A stretch of 64,000 nucleotides of DNA, taken from the NCBI RefSeq assembly GCF_030553055.1, contig NZ_CP130713.1:2418001-2482000 (forward strand), read 5' to 3'. Shown here in pieces: positions 26,851 to 37,475 of this stretch. The notes under the pieces are model-generated. The model ran no database searches and had not been told where the DNA came from. It saw only the letters and a program-made list of their open reading frames with translations. The DNA comes from Streptomyces sp. XD-27. Lineage in GTDB: Bacteria > Actinomycetota > Actinomycetes > Streptomycetales > Streptomycetaceae. Each line of letters opens with the position of its first letter. Within the stretch, counting starts at the first letter, position 1. The translations under genes and the position numbers were made by a program.

Positions 26851-29454
26851 GTGCCCGGTGAGAATCTGACCCGTGACGAGGCCCAGGAGCGGGCCCGGCT
26901 GCTGACCGTGGACGCCTACGACGTGGCGCTCGATCTGCGGTCCGCGGTGGGCCCCGCCGAGGGTGCCGGGCCGCGCACCTTCCGTTCGACGACGACGATC
27001 CGGTTCCGTGCGGCCGAGCCGGGCGCGTCGACCTTCGCCGACCTGGTCGCGCCGAGCGTCGGGTCTGTGGTGCTGAACGGGCGCGAGCTGGACCCGGCCG
27101 CCGTGTTCGACGGCGCGCGGATCGTGCTGGACGACCTGGCCGCGGAGAACGTCCTGGTGGTGGACGCGCAGTGCGCCTACAGCCGGACCGGGGAGGGCAT
27201 GCACCGCTTCGAGGACCCCGAGGACGGCCAGGTCTACCTCTACACGCAGTACGAGCCGGCCGACGCGCGCCGGGTGTTCGCCACCTTCGAACAGCCGGAC
27301 CTGAAGGCGCCGTTCACCTTCTCCGTGACCGCGCCCGCGGACTGGACCGTGCTGAGCAACGGCGAGCGGGAAGGCGACCCGGCCCCAGCCGGAGACGCCG
27401 CGGCGACCTGGCGTTTCGTACCGACCAAGCCGATCTCGACGTACATCACGGCGGTCGTCGCCGGTCCGTACCACGTGGTGCGGGACCACTACCGCCGCAC
27501 GCTGCCGGACGGAGAGGTGTTGGAGATCCCGCTGGGCGCGCTGTGCCGCGCCTCGCTCGCCAAGCACTTCGACGCGGACGACATCTTCACCGTCACCAAG
27601 CAGGGTCTGGACTTCTTCCACGACCACTTCGACTACCCGTACCCGTTCGGCAAGTACGACCAGGCGTTCGTGCCGGAGTACAACATCGGCGCGATGGAGA
27701 ACCCGGGCTGTGTGACCTTCCGCGAGGAGTTCGTCTTCCGCGGGAAGGTGACCCAGGCCTCGTACGAGAACCGGGCCAACGTCATCCTGCACGAGATGGC
27801 GCACATGTGGTTCGGCGACCTGGTGACCATGGAGTGGTGGGACGACCTGTGGCTCAAGGAGTCCTTCGCGGACTTCATGGGCGCCTTCTCGCTGGTGGAG
27901 GCCACCCGGTTCACCGACGGCTGGATCACCTTCGCCAACCGGCGCAAGTCGTGGGCGTACCGCGCCGACCAGTTGCCGTCCACCCACCCGGTCACGGCCG
28001 ACATCCACGACCTGGAGGACGCCAAGCTCAACTTCGACGGCATCACCTACGCCAAGGGCGCGAGCGTGCTCAAGCAGCTCGTGGCGTACGTGGGCCGGGA
28101 CGCGTTCCTGGAGGGCGCCCGCCGCTACTTCAAGCGGCACGCGTACGGCAACACCCGGCTGGCGGATCTGCTGTCGGTGCTGGAGGAGACCTCGGGCCGG
28201 GACATGACCGCCTGGTCGCGGGCCTGGCTGCAGACCGCCGGGGTCAATGTGCTCACGCCGCAGGCGACGTACGACGCGGCCGGCCGCGTCACCGAGCTGT
28301 CCATCCTCCAGGAGGCGGCGGAGAGCCACCCGACGCTGCGGCCGCACCGGGTCGCCGTGGGCCTGTACCGGCGCCGCGACGCCGACGGCGCGCTGGTGCG
28401 GTACGCCCGGGTGGAGGTCGACGTCTCCGGGCCGCGCACCGAGGTGCCCGAGCTGGCGGGCGCCGAGCGGCCCGAGCTGATCCTGGTCAACGACGACGAC
28501 CTCACCTACTGCAAAGTGCGGTTCGACGCGGACTCGCTCGACACCCTGCGCCGGCACCTGGGCGACCTCACCGACCCGCTGGCCCGCGCGCTGTGCTGGT
28601 CGGCGCTGTGGAACCTCACCCGCGACGGGCTGATGCCCGCCCGCGACTACCTGGACCTGGTGCAGCGGTTCGCCGGCGCCGAGACCGACATCGGCGTACT
28701 GCAGATGGTCCAGTCCTGGGCCGGCAGCGCGCTGGTGCACTACAGCGCGCCCGAGAACCGGGAGCAGGCGGGCGCCGAGGTGGCCGAGAGCGCACTGCGC
28801 GAGCTGCGGCTCGCCGAGCCCGGCAGCGGCCACCAGCTGGCGTGGGCCCGGTTCTTCGCCCAGAACGCCGACTCCGACAGCGAACTGAGGCTGCTGCGCG
28901 GGCTGCTGGACGGCACGGCCCGGATCGACGGGCTCGACGTCGACCAGGAGCTGCGGTGGGTGTTCCTGGAGCCGCTCGCCTCGCACGGTGTGGCGGACGA
29001 GTCGGTGATCGCGGCGGAGCTGGCCAGGGACGACACCGCCTCCGGCAAGCGGCACCAGGTCCGCTGCCTGGCGGCCCGGCCGTCGGAGGAGGTCAAGGCG
29101 GAGGCGTGGGCGTCGGTCGTGGAGTCGGACCGGCTGTCCAACGCGCTGGTGGAGGCCACCATCGCGGGGTTCTGCCAGGCGGACCAGCGGGAGCTGCTCG
29201 CGCCGTACGCGAAGCGGTACTTCGCGGCGCTGGAGAGCGTGTGGCGCGAACGGTCGATCGAGATCGGCATGGCGATCGTGCGCGGGCTCTTCCCTGCGCT
29301 CCAGGACGACCCCGGCACGTTGGAGGCGACGGACGCCTGGCTGGCGGAGCACGCGGACGCGGCGCCCGCGCTGCGCCGTCTGGTCAGCGAGGCGCGGGAC
29401 GACCTGGCACGGGCGCTCCGCGCCCAGGAGTGCGACGCGCGGGCCACCCGCTGA
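26851..29454 (+). CDS. pepN: Aminopeptidase N (M1 family zinc metallopeptidase), paralogue 1
   Basis: This enzyme removes N-terminal residues from peptides in the cytoplasm. It has 867 residues from GTG 26851, with GAGGGAG upstream. The exopeptidase motif GAMENPG (280-286) and zinc site HEMAHMWFGDLVTMEW (His314, His318, and the Glu 19 residues later in KESFADF) are intact. An ERAP1-like C-terminal domain follows. No signal peptide is seen. It shares start and order with the second copy at 37476 (NLTR-EEAQ-RARLLTVDAY in both). The upstream GTG choice at 26851 matches that copy's start. Confidence 0.94.
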   Translation: MPGENLTRDEAQERARLLTVDAYDVALDLRSAVGPAEGAGPRTFRSTTTIRFRAAEPGASTFADLVAPSVGSVVLNGRELDPAAVFDGARIVLDDLAAENVLVVDAQCAYSRTGEGMHRFEDPEDGQVYLYTQYEPADARRVFATFEQPDLKAPFTFSVTAPADWTVLSNGEREGDPAPAGDAAATWRFVPTKPISTYITAVVAGPYHVVRDHYRRTLPDGEVLEIPLGALCRASLAKHFDADDIFTVTKQGLDFFHDHFDYPYPFGKYDQAFVPEYNIGAMENPGCVTFREEFVFRGKVTQASYENRANVILHEMAHMWFGDLVTMEWWDDLWLKESFADFMGAFSLVEATRFTDGWITFANRRKSWAYRADQLPSTHPVTADIHDLEDAKLNFDGITYAKGASVLKQLVAYVGRDAFLEGARRYFKRHAYGNTRLADLLSVLEETSGRDMTAWSRAWLQTAGVNVLTPQATYDAAGRVTELSILQEAAESHPTLRPHRVAVGLYRRRDADGALVRYARVEVDVSGPRTEVPELAGAERPELILVNDDDLTYCKVRFDADSLDTLRRHLGDLTDPLARALCWSALWNLTRDGLMPARDYLDLVQRFAGAETDIGVLQMVQSWAGSALVHYSAPENREQAGAEVAESALRELRLAEPGSGHQLAWARFFAQNADSDSELRLLRGLLDGTARIDGLDVDQELRWVFLEPLASHGVADESVIAAELARDDTASGKRHQVRCLAARPSEEVKAEAWASVVESDRLSNALVEATIAGFCQADQRELLAPYAKRYFAALESVWRERSIEIGMAIVRGLFPALQDDPGTLEATDAWLAEHADAAPALRRLVSEARDDLARALRAQECDARATR

Positions 29455-29611
29455 CCTGGGCTCGTCACCCGGGCGCGCCGTGCGGTCGGGCCAGATGGCG
29501 CACCGCCCTTCGGCGCTCGAACGCCCGTACTTTAGGACGGTGTTGTCCTGATTCGTCGACGAACGTGTAACAGCGGTTAGGGAGCGGAGAGAGCGCGGGA
29601 ATGGCCGGGGC

Positions 29612-30673
29612 ATGAACCACACTTCCCCCGGCGGGGAGACCCCCACCCCGCTCTCCCCGCTCCCCCTGCGGCACCTCTCCGACGTACGGCGCCTGGTGCT
29701 GACCACACGCCAGCTCCGTGCGCACGGTGTGACCGCCGCGACCGTCGCCGAGCGCAGTCGCGCCGGCGGACCGTGGCGGCAGCTGCTGCCGGGCGTCCAC
29801 CTGCTCCACCCCGGCCCGCCGACCGGCGAGGAGCTGCTGCACGCCGCGCTGCTCTACGTCGGCCGCGCGCCCGCGCGGACCGGGGCCACCGCGCGGACCG
29901 GCACCACGGCGGCGACGGAGCCCGTGATGGTCACCGGGCTGGCCGCGCTCGCCCTGCACCACTTCTCCGCCGCTCCCCCGCTGCTCTCCCTCGACCACGT
30001 CGACGTCCTGGTGCCGCGCACCCGGCGGACCCGCTCCGTCGGCTATGTGCGCGTCGTACGCGGTCACCCGCTGCCCGAGCCGGTGGACATCGCCGGGGTG
30101 CCGACCGCCCCCGTGGCCCGGGCGCTGACGGACGCGGTGGCCCGGCTCCGGGACGCCACGTCGGTGCGCCGGCTGCTGGTGGAGGCGGTGCGCGGCGCGC
30201 ACTGCGAGACGACGGCGATCGTGCGGGAGCTGACCGCGGCGCGGCTGCTGACGCGGCCGTACGTGGCGGGCGCCGTGGACGCCCTGCTCGCCGAGGCCCG
30301 CGGCGTCGCCGAGGGCCAGCTGTACGCCATGATCCGCGGCCACGGGCTGCCCGAGCCGCTGTGGAACGTCGAGCTGCGGATGCCCGGCGGCCCGTGGCTG
30401 GGCGGTGTGGACGCCTACTGGCCGGACCAGGCCGTGGCCCTGGTGCTGGACGCGCGGCTGCCGCAGTACGAGAAGCCGGCGCCGGCCACCGGAAGCCGGT
30501 GCGAGGAGACGACGCTGCGCGAGCGGCTGGAGCGGCTGGGCATCACGGTGGTGTACGCCACGCCGCACCGGATGCGCCACGCCCCGGGGGACCAGGCCGC
30601 CTTGGTCCGCACGGCCCTGATGGCCGCGGTCGACCGCGACCCGGCCGCCTACGTCCTCGTACTGCCGCGCTGA
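29612..30673 (+). CDS. AbiEi/DUF559-like protein with a degraded nuclease core
   Basis: The 353-residue product has an N-terminal winged-helix-like part (LTTRQLRAHGVTAATVAERS...WRQLLPGVHLLHPGPPTGE) resembling the AbiEi antitoxin-type domain found in many actinobacterial proteins. The C-terminus has the shape of DUF559 (Vsr-like endonuclease): EGQLYAMIRGHGLPEPLWN, then GGVDAYWPDQAVALVLDAR. In active relatives the last strand carries an acidic Glu/Asp pair followed by Gly; here VLDAR replaces it, so nuclease activity is doubtful. The assignment is by pattern, not by search. No partner toxin gene is adjacent. Start ATG 29612 is the only close candidate, since the nearby ATG 29601 meets a stop. 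Confidence 0.6.
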   Translation: MNHTSPGGETPTPLSPLPLRHLSDVRRLVLTTRQLRAHGVTAATVAERSRAGGPWRQLLPGVHLLHPGPPTGEELLHAALLYVGRAPARTGATARTGTTAATEPVMVTGLAALALHHFSAAPPLLSLDHVDVLVPRTRRTRSVGYVRVVRGHPLPEPVDIAGVPTAPVARALTDAVARLRDATSVRRLLVEAVRGAHCETTAIVRELTAARLLTRPYVAGAVDALLAEARGVAEGQLYAMIRGHGLPEPLWNVELRMPGGPWLGGVDAYWPDQAVALVLDARLPQYEKPAPATGSRCEETTLRERLERLGITVVYATPHRMRHAPGDQAALVRTALMAAVDRDPAAYVLVLPR

Positions 30674-30717
30674 GGGTCGGCCGGGGCCGGTCCGGGCCCC
30701 CGGCGCGTCCCGCCGGG

Positions 30718-32444
30718 TCAGCGCTTGCGCAGCAGCAGTTCGGTGTTCCGGTCGTCGGGCTGTCCGGCGAGCGTCCCGCGGGAACCGGGGGCGTTGAAGG
30801 ACAGTTCGCGGTAGAGCGCGGCGAGGCCGGTCTGGGACAGGTCGGTGAAGTCGGTGCGGTGCGGTGCGGCGGACTCCACCAGCGTGGTGAACAGCGAGAT
30901 CGTGCCGTCGTGGTTGTCGGTGACCTCGACGACCCGGGCCAGCTGCGGGAAGTCGATGTGCGAGGCCGTGGTGATCTCCCAGAAGGTGCCGCGGGCGGTG
31001 ATCTCGTTCTTGTGGCTGTGGCCGTTGATCCAGGCCAGCACCTGCGGGTGGCGCTTGAAGAGCGCGACGAGCTCGGCACCGCCGTGCCGGGCCTCGTTCG
31101 GGCGGGCCGGGTCGCGGTTGAGGTTCTTCATGCTCCGGCTGTAGTGGTGGCTGAAGACCAGGATGTGGTCATCCTTGTGCGCCTTCAGGGTGCGCTCCAG
31201 CCAGCGCAGTTGGGCGGTGCCGACGGATCCGGTGTAGTGGCCGCCGGGGTCGGTGGAGTCCAGGCTGATGCCGATGACGTCGTCGGAGATCCGGAACGTG
31301 TAGTACAGCGTCCCCTTCTCCAGGTTCTCCCGCGTGTAGCCGTGCCCGACGGGTCCGGCACCCGCGTGCCCGGGGTCCAGGTGCGCGGCCAGGTAGTCGT
31401 GGACGGTGACCGGCGCGCGGCGCTCGTCCGGGGTGACCGAGCGCATCTCGCGGGCGTGGGCGCGCAGCAGCTCCTTCATGTGCGTGCCCTTGGGGTCGGC
31501 GCCCTCCCGCTCGCCTTCGTAGATCTTCTCGGCTTCCGCGGCCGGGATGATCTCCAGCTTGCGGCCGCCGGTGGCCAGTTCGGTGAGGTAGCCGCGGTCG
31601 AAGGCGTAGACGCCGCCGGAGAGGTCGTCGTGGTTGCCGATGGTGGAGTACCAGGGCAGGTGCAGGCCAGGGCTGTTGACCGTGCGCAGCGCCGCTTCGA
31701 GGAACCCGTCGATGCGCGGGAAGCCGACCCGCTTGTCGATGTCGCGCAGTGCGCTCCCGGGGTGCCAGAAGTGCTTGAGCCCGCTGTTCTGGACGCCCTC
31801 GTAGTGGCGCGGGTCGCCGGTGTTGGGGGTGATCCGGCCGCCGCTCATCGCGGTCAGGAACCAGTCCAGCTCGATCCGCGCGTTGTTGTCCGTGTTGTCG
31901 CCGGTGGTCATCGCGAAGGAGAGCGGGGTGCCGGTGACCGGTCCGCCGCGCAGCCGGTTGACGCGCTCGATGAGCGAGACCACACCGGCCACCGACAGCG
32001 CCTCGTGCGGCCGCCAGGCGCCCACCTGCCCCGAGCGCAGGAACTCGTAGCGCAGCGGGTGCTGGACGTCGGTCAGGTGCAGGTCGGTGAGTTGCACGAA
32101 GGAGGCGAGCGTGGTGCGCCGGCGCTCCCGGCCGCCCTTGGCCGGGGCGAGTTCGGAGCGTACGACGCGGGGCCAGCCCGGGCCGTCGGTGAGCCGCCGG
32201 TAGCCTCCGGTGCCGCGCGGGGCGGCGACCGTCCGCAGCGTGGTGCCGGCGGTGGTGGGCGCGAGGGGGCGGTGGCGACCCGCTGGGCGGGGGCGGCGCC
32301 GCGGGGCGCGCCCGGCGACGCGGTGGCGGATCCTGAGGCGGGCCCGAGGGCGACGCCCAGTCCGGTGGCCGCTCCGGCGGCGCCCACGGCGGTCAGCAGC
32401 GTACGGCGGTCGAGAGCGTGGGCGGCGGACCGTATGCGGGACAT
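30718..32444 (-). CDS. TIGR03767-type secreted metallophosphoesterase (one-base frameshift near N-terminus)
   Basis: The start ATG 32444 (with GGGAG upstream) encodes a twin-arginine-type signal (LDRRTLLTAVGAAGAATGLG). That frame is lost after about 60 residues. The mature enzyme continues in a second frame: FVQLTDLHLTDVQ, TTGDNTDNNARIE, STIGNHDDLSGG, VFSHHYSRS and INGHSHKNE, which together form the dinuclear metal site of calcineurin-like phosphoesterases. The G run 32265-32269 has five bases; six would join both parts into one 575-residue protein. No signal peptide exists in the second frame alone. The domain order fits the PPA1498-like family. The substrate is unknown. Confidence 0.82.
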
Positions 32445-32832
32445 GCGCTCGTCTCCCCGAGTGGAAACCGTATGGCGGTGGGCGGAGAACCGCCCTGTCA
32501 CTGGGGATGCTTGGCAGCGGGGGTGGCCATGGCGTGAACGTCGTGGCAACGCACGCCACCGAGATCCGCACATCGATCCGTCGGGGGCGGATCCGGGGCG
32601 GATCGCCATCCGGGCTACGGCTGCCGGCCTGCCGGCGCTCACATGAAATTCACCCGAAGGGGTAGCCGGGGGCCGGGCTCCCGGTTGACGGCATTGGTGT
32701 CGCTTTGTTCTCGATGGCGTATGGCGGGAATGTGCCATCGACGGAATCAGGGTCGGGCAACTCTCCCCAAACGACAGTCACTTCCACAAAGGTGAACGGA
32801 CCGACGGCACCGTATTCCGAACAAGGATGCCC
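32445..32832. other. 388-bp divergent promoter region between the phosphoesterase and the subtilase
   Basis: No gene is seen. The region contains an 8-bp inverted repeat, TCGATGGC at 32711-32718 and GCCATCGA at 32734-32741, which is either an operator or a leader hairpin for the rightward gene. The rest shows nothing I can name. Confidence 0.5.
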
Positions 32833-35800
32833 ATGTCCCCATCACCTGAAGCGAGACCCGCACGCGGCGTGAGACGCACGGCCCGCATAGCGATAGGCGC
32901 GGGCCTGGTGGCCGCCCTCGCGGCCGCAGGCCCCGCCCCCGTCGTCGCCGCCACCCTCGGCGACGAGCCGGCGGCCTCCAGCTCACCGGAGAGCCGGCCG
33001 AAGTCCGCCTCCGACAAGCTCGGCGCCGCAGACGCCCACCTGCTCGCCGAGGCCAAGGCGGACGGCGACAAGCACGTCACGATGATGATCGCCACCGCAC
33101 CGGGCGCGACCGAGCAGGTCGCCGACCAGCTCGACGCGGTCAAGGGCGCCTCGGTGGGGCGCGCGTACGACAAGCTCGGCTATGTCCGCGCCACCGTCCC
33201 CACCGGCAAGGCCGACGCCGCCATCGCCAAGGCGGAGAAGCTCTCCTCCGTCCACGGCATCGACCTCCGCCAGGAGATCCGGCTGCCCGACCCGACCCCG
33301 CGCGCCGACCGCGCCGAGGGCGCCAAGGCCGCGCGGGCCGGCAGCTACCCGGCGCCGGGCAAGGACACCCCCGCCAAGAACCCGTACCAGCCGTCGTTCG
33401 AGACCGGAGCCGTCGACTTCGTCAAGAACCACCCCAAGGCCGACGGCCGGGGCGTGACGATCGGCGTCCTCGACTCCGGCGTGGACCTCGGCCACCCGGC
33501 GCTGCAGAAGACCACCACCGGCGAGCGCAAGATCGTCGACTGGGTGACGGCCACCGATCCGATCGTGGACCAGGACGGCACCTGGCGGCCGATGGTGACC
33601 ACCGTCTCCGGCCCCAGCTTCAGCTACAACGGCCGCACCTACACCGCCCCGGCCGGCTCCTACGGCGTCAGCGTCTTCAAGGAGAGCGCGACGACCGGCG
33701 GCGACGCCAAGGGCGACCTGAACCGGGACGGCGACACCACCGACTCCTGGGGCGTGCTGTACGACGCCGCGAAGGGCACCGTCCGGGTCGACCTCGACAA
33801 CGACGGCGACTTCGGCGACGACGAGGTCATGAAGCCGTACCGGGACGGCTTCCAGGTCGGCTACTTCGGCAAGGACGACCCGGCCACGCCGGTCGCCGAG
33901 CGCGTCCCGTTCGTCGTGGAGATCCGCAAGGACGTCCCGATGGACCCGCTGGGCGGCAGCTGGGTGGGCAAGAAGGCCGACTTCGTCAACATCGGCGTGA
34001 TCGAGTCCGAGCACGGCACCCACGTGGCCGGCATCACCGCCGCCAAGGGCCTCTTCGGCGGCAAGATGAACGGCGCGGCGCCCGGCGCCAAGCTGGTCTC
34101 GTCCCGCGCCTGCACCTGGACCGGCGGCTGCACCAACGTCGCGCTGACCGAGGGCATGATCGACCTCGTGGTCAACCGCCACGTGGACATCGTCAACATG
34201 TCGATCGGCGGCCTGCCCGCGCTGAACGACGGCAACAACGCCCGCGCCGAGCTGTACACGCGCCTGATCGACACCTACGGCGTGCAGCTGGTGATCTCCG
34301 CGGGCAACAGCGGCCCCGGCACGAACACCATCGGCGACCCGGCCCTGGCCGACAAGGTCATCAGCGTCGGCGCGAGCGTCTCCAAGGAGACCTGGGCCGC
34401 CAACTACGGCTCCGAGGTCACCAAGAAGTACGACATGATGCCGTTCTCCTCCCGCGGCCCGCGCGAGGACGGCGGCTTCACCCCGACCCTCGCCGCCCCG
34501 GGTGCCTCCATCAACACCACCCAGACCTGGCTGCCCGGCAGCCCGGTCAAGGAGGCCGGCTACGAGCTGCCGCCCGGCTACAGCATGCTCCAGGGCACGT
34601 CAATGGCCTCGCCGCAGGCCACGGGCGCCACGGCGCTGCTGCTGTCGGCTGCCGAGCAGGAGGACATCGACCTGCCGCCGGCGGAGCTGCGCACCGCGCT
34701 GACCAGCACCGCCAAGCACATCCCGGGCGTGCAGGCGTACGTGGAGGGCTCCGGCCTGATCGACATCATCGGCGCGTGGGACGCGATCCGCGACCACGCC
34801 ACCGCCCATGAGTACACGGTCAAGGCGCCGGTGAAGACCGCGCTGTCGGACCACCTCAAGACGCCGGGCTTCGGCACCGGCATCTACGACCGCGAGGGCG
34901 GCCTCAAGACCGGCGAGTCCCGGACGTACGACGTCACCATCACCCGGACCACCGGCCCGGACCGCGCCGTGCGGCACGAGCTGGCGCTGCGGAACAACGA
35001 CGGCACCTTCGACCTGGCCAAGGAATCGGTCAGCCTGCCGCTGGACAGGCCGGTCACCGTCAAGGTCACGGCGAAGACCCGCGCCGCCGGCATCCACACC
35101 GCGATCCTCGACGTGAACGACCCGGGCACCGAGGGTGTCGACAAGCAGATCCTGGCCACGGTCGTGGTCGCCAAGCCGCTGGCCAAGCCGCACTACGCGT
35201 ACGGGGCCTCCGGCTCGGTGCAGCGCAACGGCACCAAGTCCTACTTCGTGACCGTTCCGGAGGGCGCCAAGTCCCTGGAGGTCAAGACGAACGGCCTGGG
35301 CACCGGCAGCCAGACCCGCTGGATCGCCATCAACCCGTACGGCGTCCCGGTGGACCCGACGTCGACGATCAACTGCTATCCGAACTACGACAACCCGGCC
35401 AACACCTGCCGTCCGGACCTGCGCTCCTACGCCAACCCGATCCCGGGCGTGTGGGAGATCGAGGTCGAGTCGCGCCGCACCTCGCCGCTGCTCGACAACC
35501 CGTACACAGTCACCGCGACGGCGCTGGGCACCACCTTCGAGCCGGAGACCCAGACCGTGCCCGAGGCCAAGGTCGGCACCCCCGCGCCCGTCGAGTGGAA
35601 GGTCACCAACGGCTACGCCGCGATCGACGGCAAGCTCAAGGGCGGCGAGCTGGGCTCGTCCAAGACCACCCGCCCGACGATCAAGGAGGGTGAGACCCAC
35701 ACCACGGAGGTCACTCTCGGTGAGGGTGTCTCGCGCCTGGACGTCGCGATCGGCGGGGTCTCGGACACCAAGGCCGACCTGGACCTGAACGTCCTGCTGG

Positions 35801-36153
35801 ACGGCAAGGTCGTCGGCTCCTCGGCGGACGGCGACTCGGACGAGGCGGTCAGCCTCACCAAGCCGAAGGCCGGTAAGTACACCATCGAGGTCGTCGGCTA
35901 CGGAGTGCCGGCGGGCAGCACCGAGTACGACTACCGCGACGTGTATTTCGCCCCCTCGCTCGGCACCGTCACGGTGGACAAGGCGTCGGCCGTGAAGCTG
36001 GCGAACGGCGCGTCCGCGCAGGTCGCGGCCAAGGTCGAGGTGGCGGGCGCGGCTCCCGAGGGCCGTTCCTTCTTCGGCCAGGTGCAGCTGCTCAACGCCT
36101 CCGGGACGGTCACCGGCGGCGGCAGCGTGAAGATCGAGAAGGTCGTTCCGTAG
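32833..36153 (+). CDS. Secreted S8 family serine peptidase (large-insert, TPP II-like)
   Basis: This is an exported subtilase of 1106 residues. The N-terminus is a signal peptide (basic residues, then IAIGAGLVAALAAAGPAPVVAA). A propeptide-like domain follows (about 50-140), then the protease domain with Asp214 (IGVLDSGVD), His394 (ESEHGTHVAG) and Ser590 (QGTSMASPQATG); AGNSGPG holds the oxyanion Asn. Asp and His are 180 residues apart, against about 30 in subtilisin, because of an inserted domain as in tripeptidyl-peptidase II. Three or four beta-rich domains complete the C-terminal half. ATG 32833 was preferred because AAGGA lies five bases upstream; ATG 32827 is in frame. Confidence 0.92.
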   Translation: MSPSPEARPARGVRRTARIAIGAGLVAALAAAGPAPVVAATLGDEPAASSSPESRPKSASDKLGAADAHLLAEAKADGDKHVTMMIATAPGATEQVADQLDAVKGASVGRAYDKLGYVRATVPTGKADAAIAKAEKLSSVHGIDLRQEIRLPDPTPRADRAEGAKAARAGSYPAPGKDTPAKNPYQPSFETGAVDFVKNHPKADGRGVTIGVLDSGVDLGHPALQKTTTGERKIVDWVTATDPIVDQDGTWRPMVTTVSGPSFSYNGRTYTAPAGSYGVSVFKESATTGGDAKGDLNRDGDTTDSWGVLYDAAKGTVRVDLDNDGDFGDDEVMKPYRDGFQVGYFGKDDPATPVAERVPFVVEIRKDVPMDPLGGSWVGKKADFVNIGVIESEHGTHVAGITAAKGLFGGKMNGAAPGAKLVSSRACTWTGGCTNVALTEGMIDLVVNRHVDIVNMSIGGLPALNDGNNARAELYTRLIDTYGVQLVISAGNSGPGTNTIGDPALADKVISVGASVSKETWAANYGSEVTKKYDMMPFSSRGPREDGGFTPTLAAPGASINTTQTWLPGSPVKEAGYELPPGYSMLQGTSMASPQATGATALLLSAAEQEDIDLPPAELRTALTSTAKHIPGVQAYVEGSGLIDIIGAWDAIRDHATAHEYTVKAPVKTALSDHLKTPGFGTGIYDREGGLKTGESRTYDVTITRTTGPDRAVRHELALRNNDGTFDLAKESVSLPLDRPVTVKVTAKTRAAGIHTAILDVNDPGTEGVDKQILATVVVAKPLAKPHYAYGASGSVQRNGTKSYFVTVPEGAKSLEVKTNGLGTGSQTRWIAINPYGVPVDPTSTINCYPNYDNPANTCRPDLRSYANPIPGVWEIEVESRRTSPLLDNPYTVTATALGTTFEPETQTVPEAKVGTPAPVEWKVTNGYAAIDGKLKGGELGSSKTTRPTIKEGETHTTEVTLGEGVSRLDVAIGGVSDTKADLDLNVLLDGKVVGSSADGDSDEAVSLTKPKAGKYTIEVVGYGVPAGSTEYDYRDVYFAPSLGTVTVDKASAVKLANGASAQVAAKVEVAGAAPEGRSFFGQVQLLNASGTVTGGGSVKIEKVVP

Positions 36154-37323
<1,170 letters not shown>

Positions 37324-37329
37324 GTCATA

Positions 37330-37366
37330 CCGGCGGGGGCGGCCTGTGGAAAACGCCCCCGCCGGG
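37330..37366 (+). terminator. Terminator after asd
   Basis: A 12-bp perfect stem (CCGGCGGGGGCG with its complement) surrounds a 12-base loop, 6 bp after the asd stop. Confidence 0.8.
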
Positions 37367-37475
37367 TGCCGGCGGGCGTGGCAAGATCGGCTCGGACAGG
37401 CCCAGAAGGCCGTGTGACAGGCGGCCGGGGCGTGGAAGGATGGCGAAAAACGTCACATACCGAGGAGATGCCCAC

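Noticed and set aside
32445..32571. Upstream extension of the metallophosphoesterase catalytic frame to an ATG at 32571
   Set aside because: The extension encodes Arg/Pro-rich sequence with no signal peptide, while a clear twin-arginine signal with its own ribosome site exists in the other frame.
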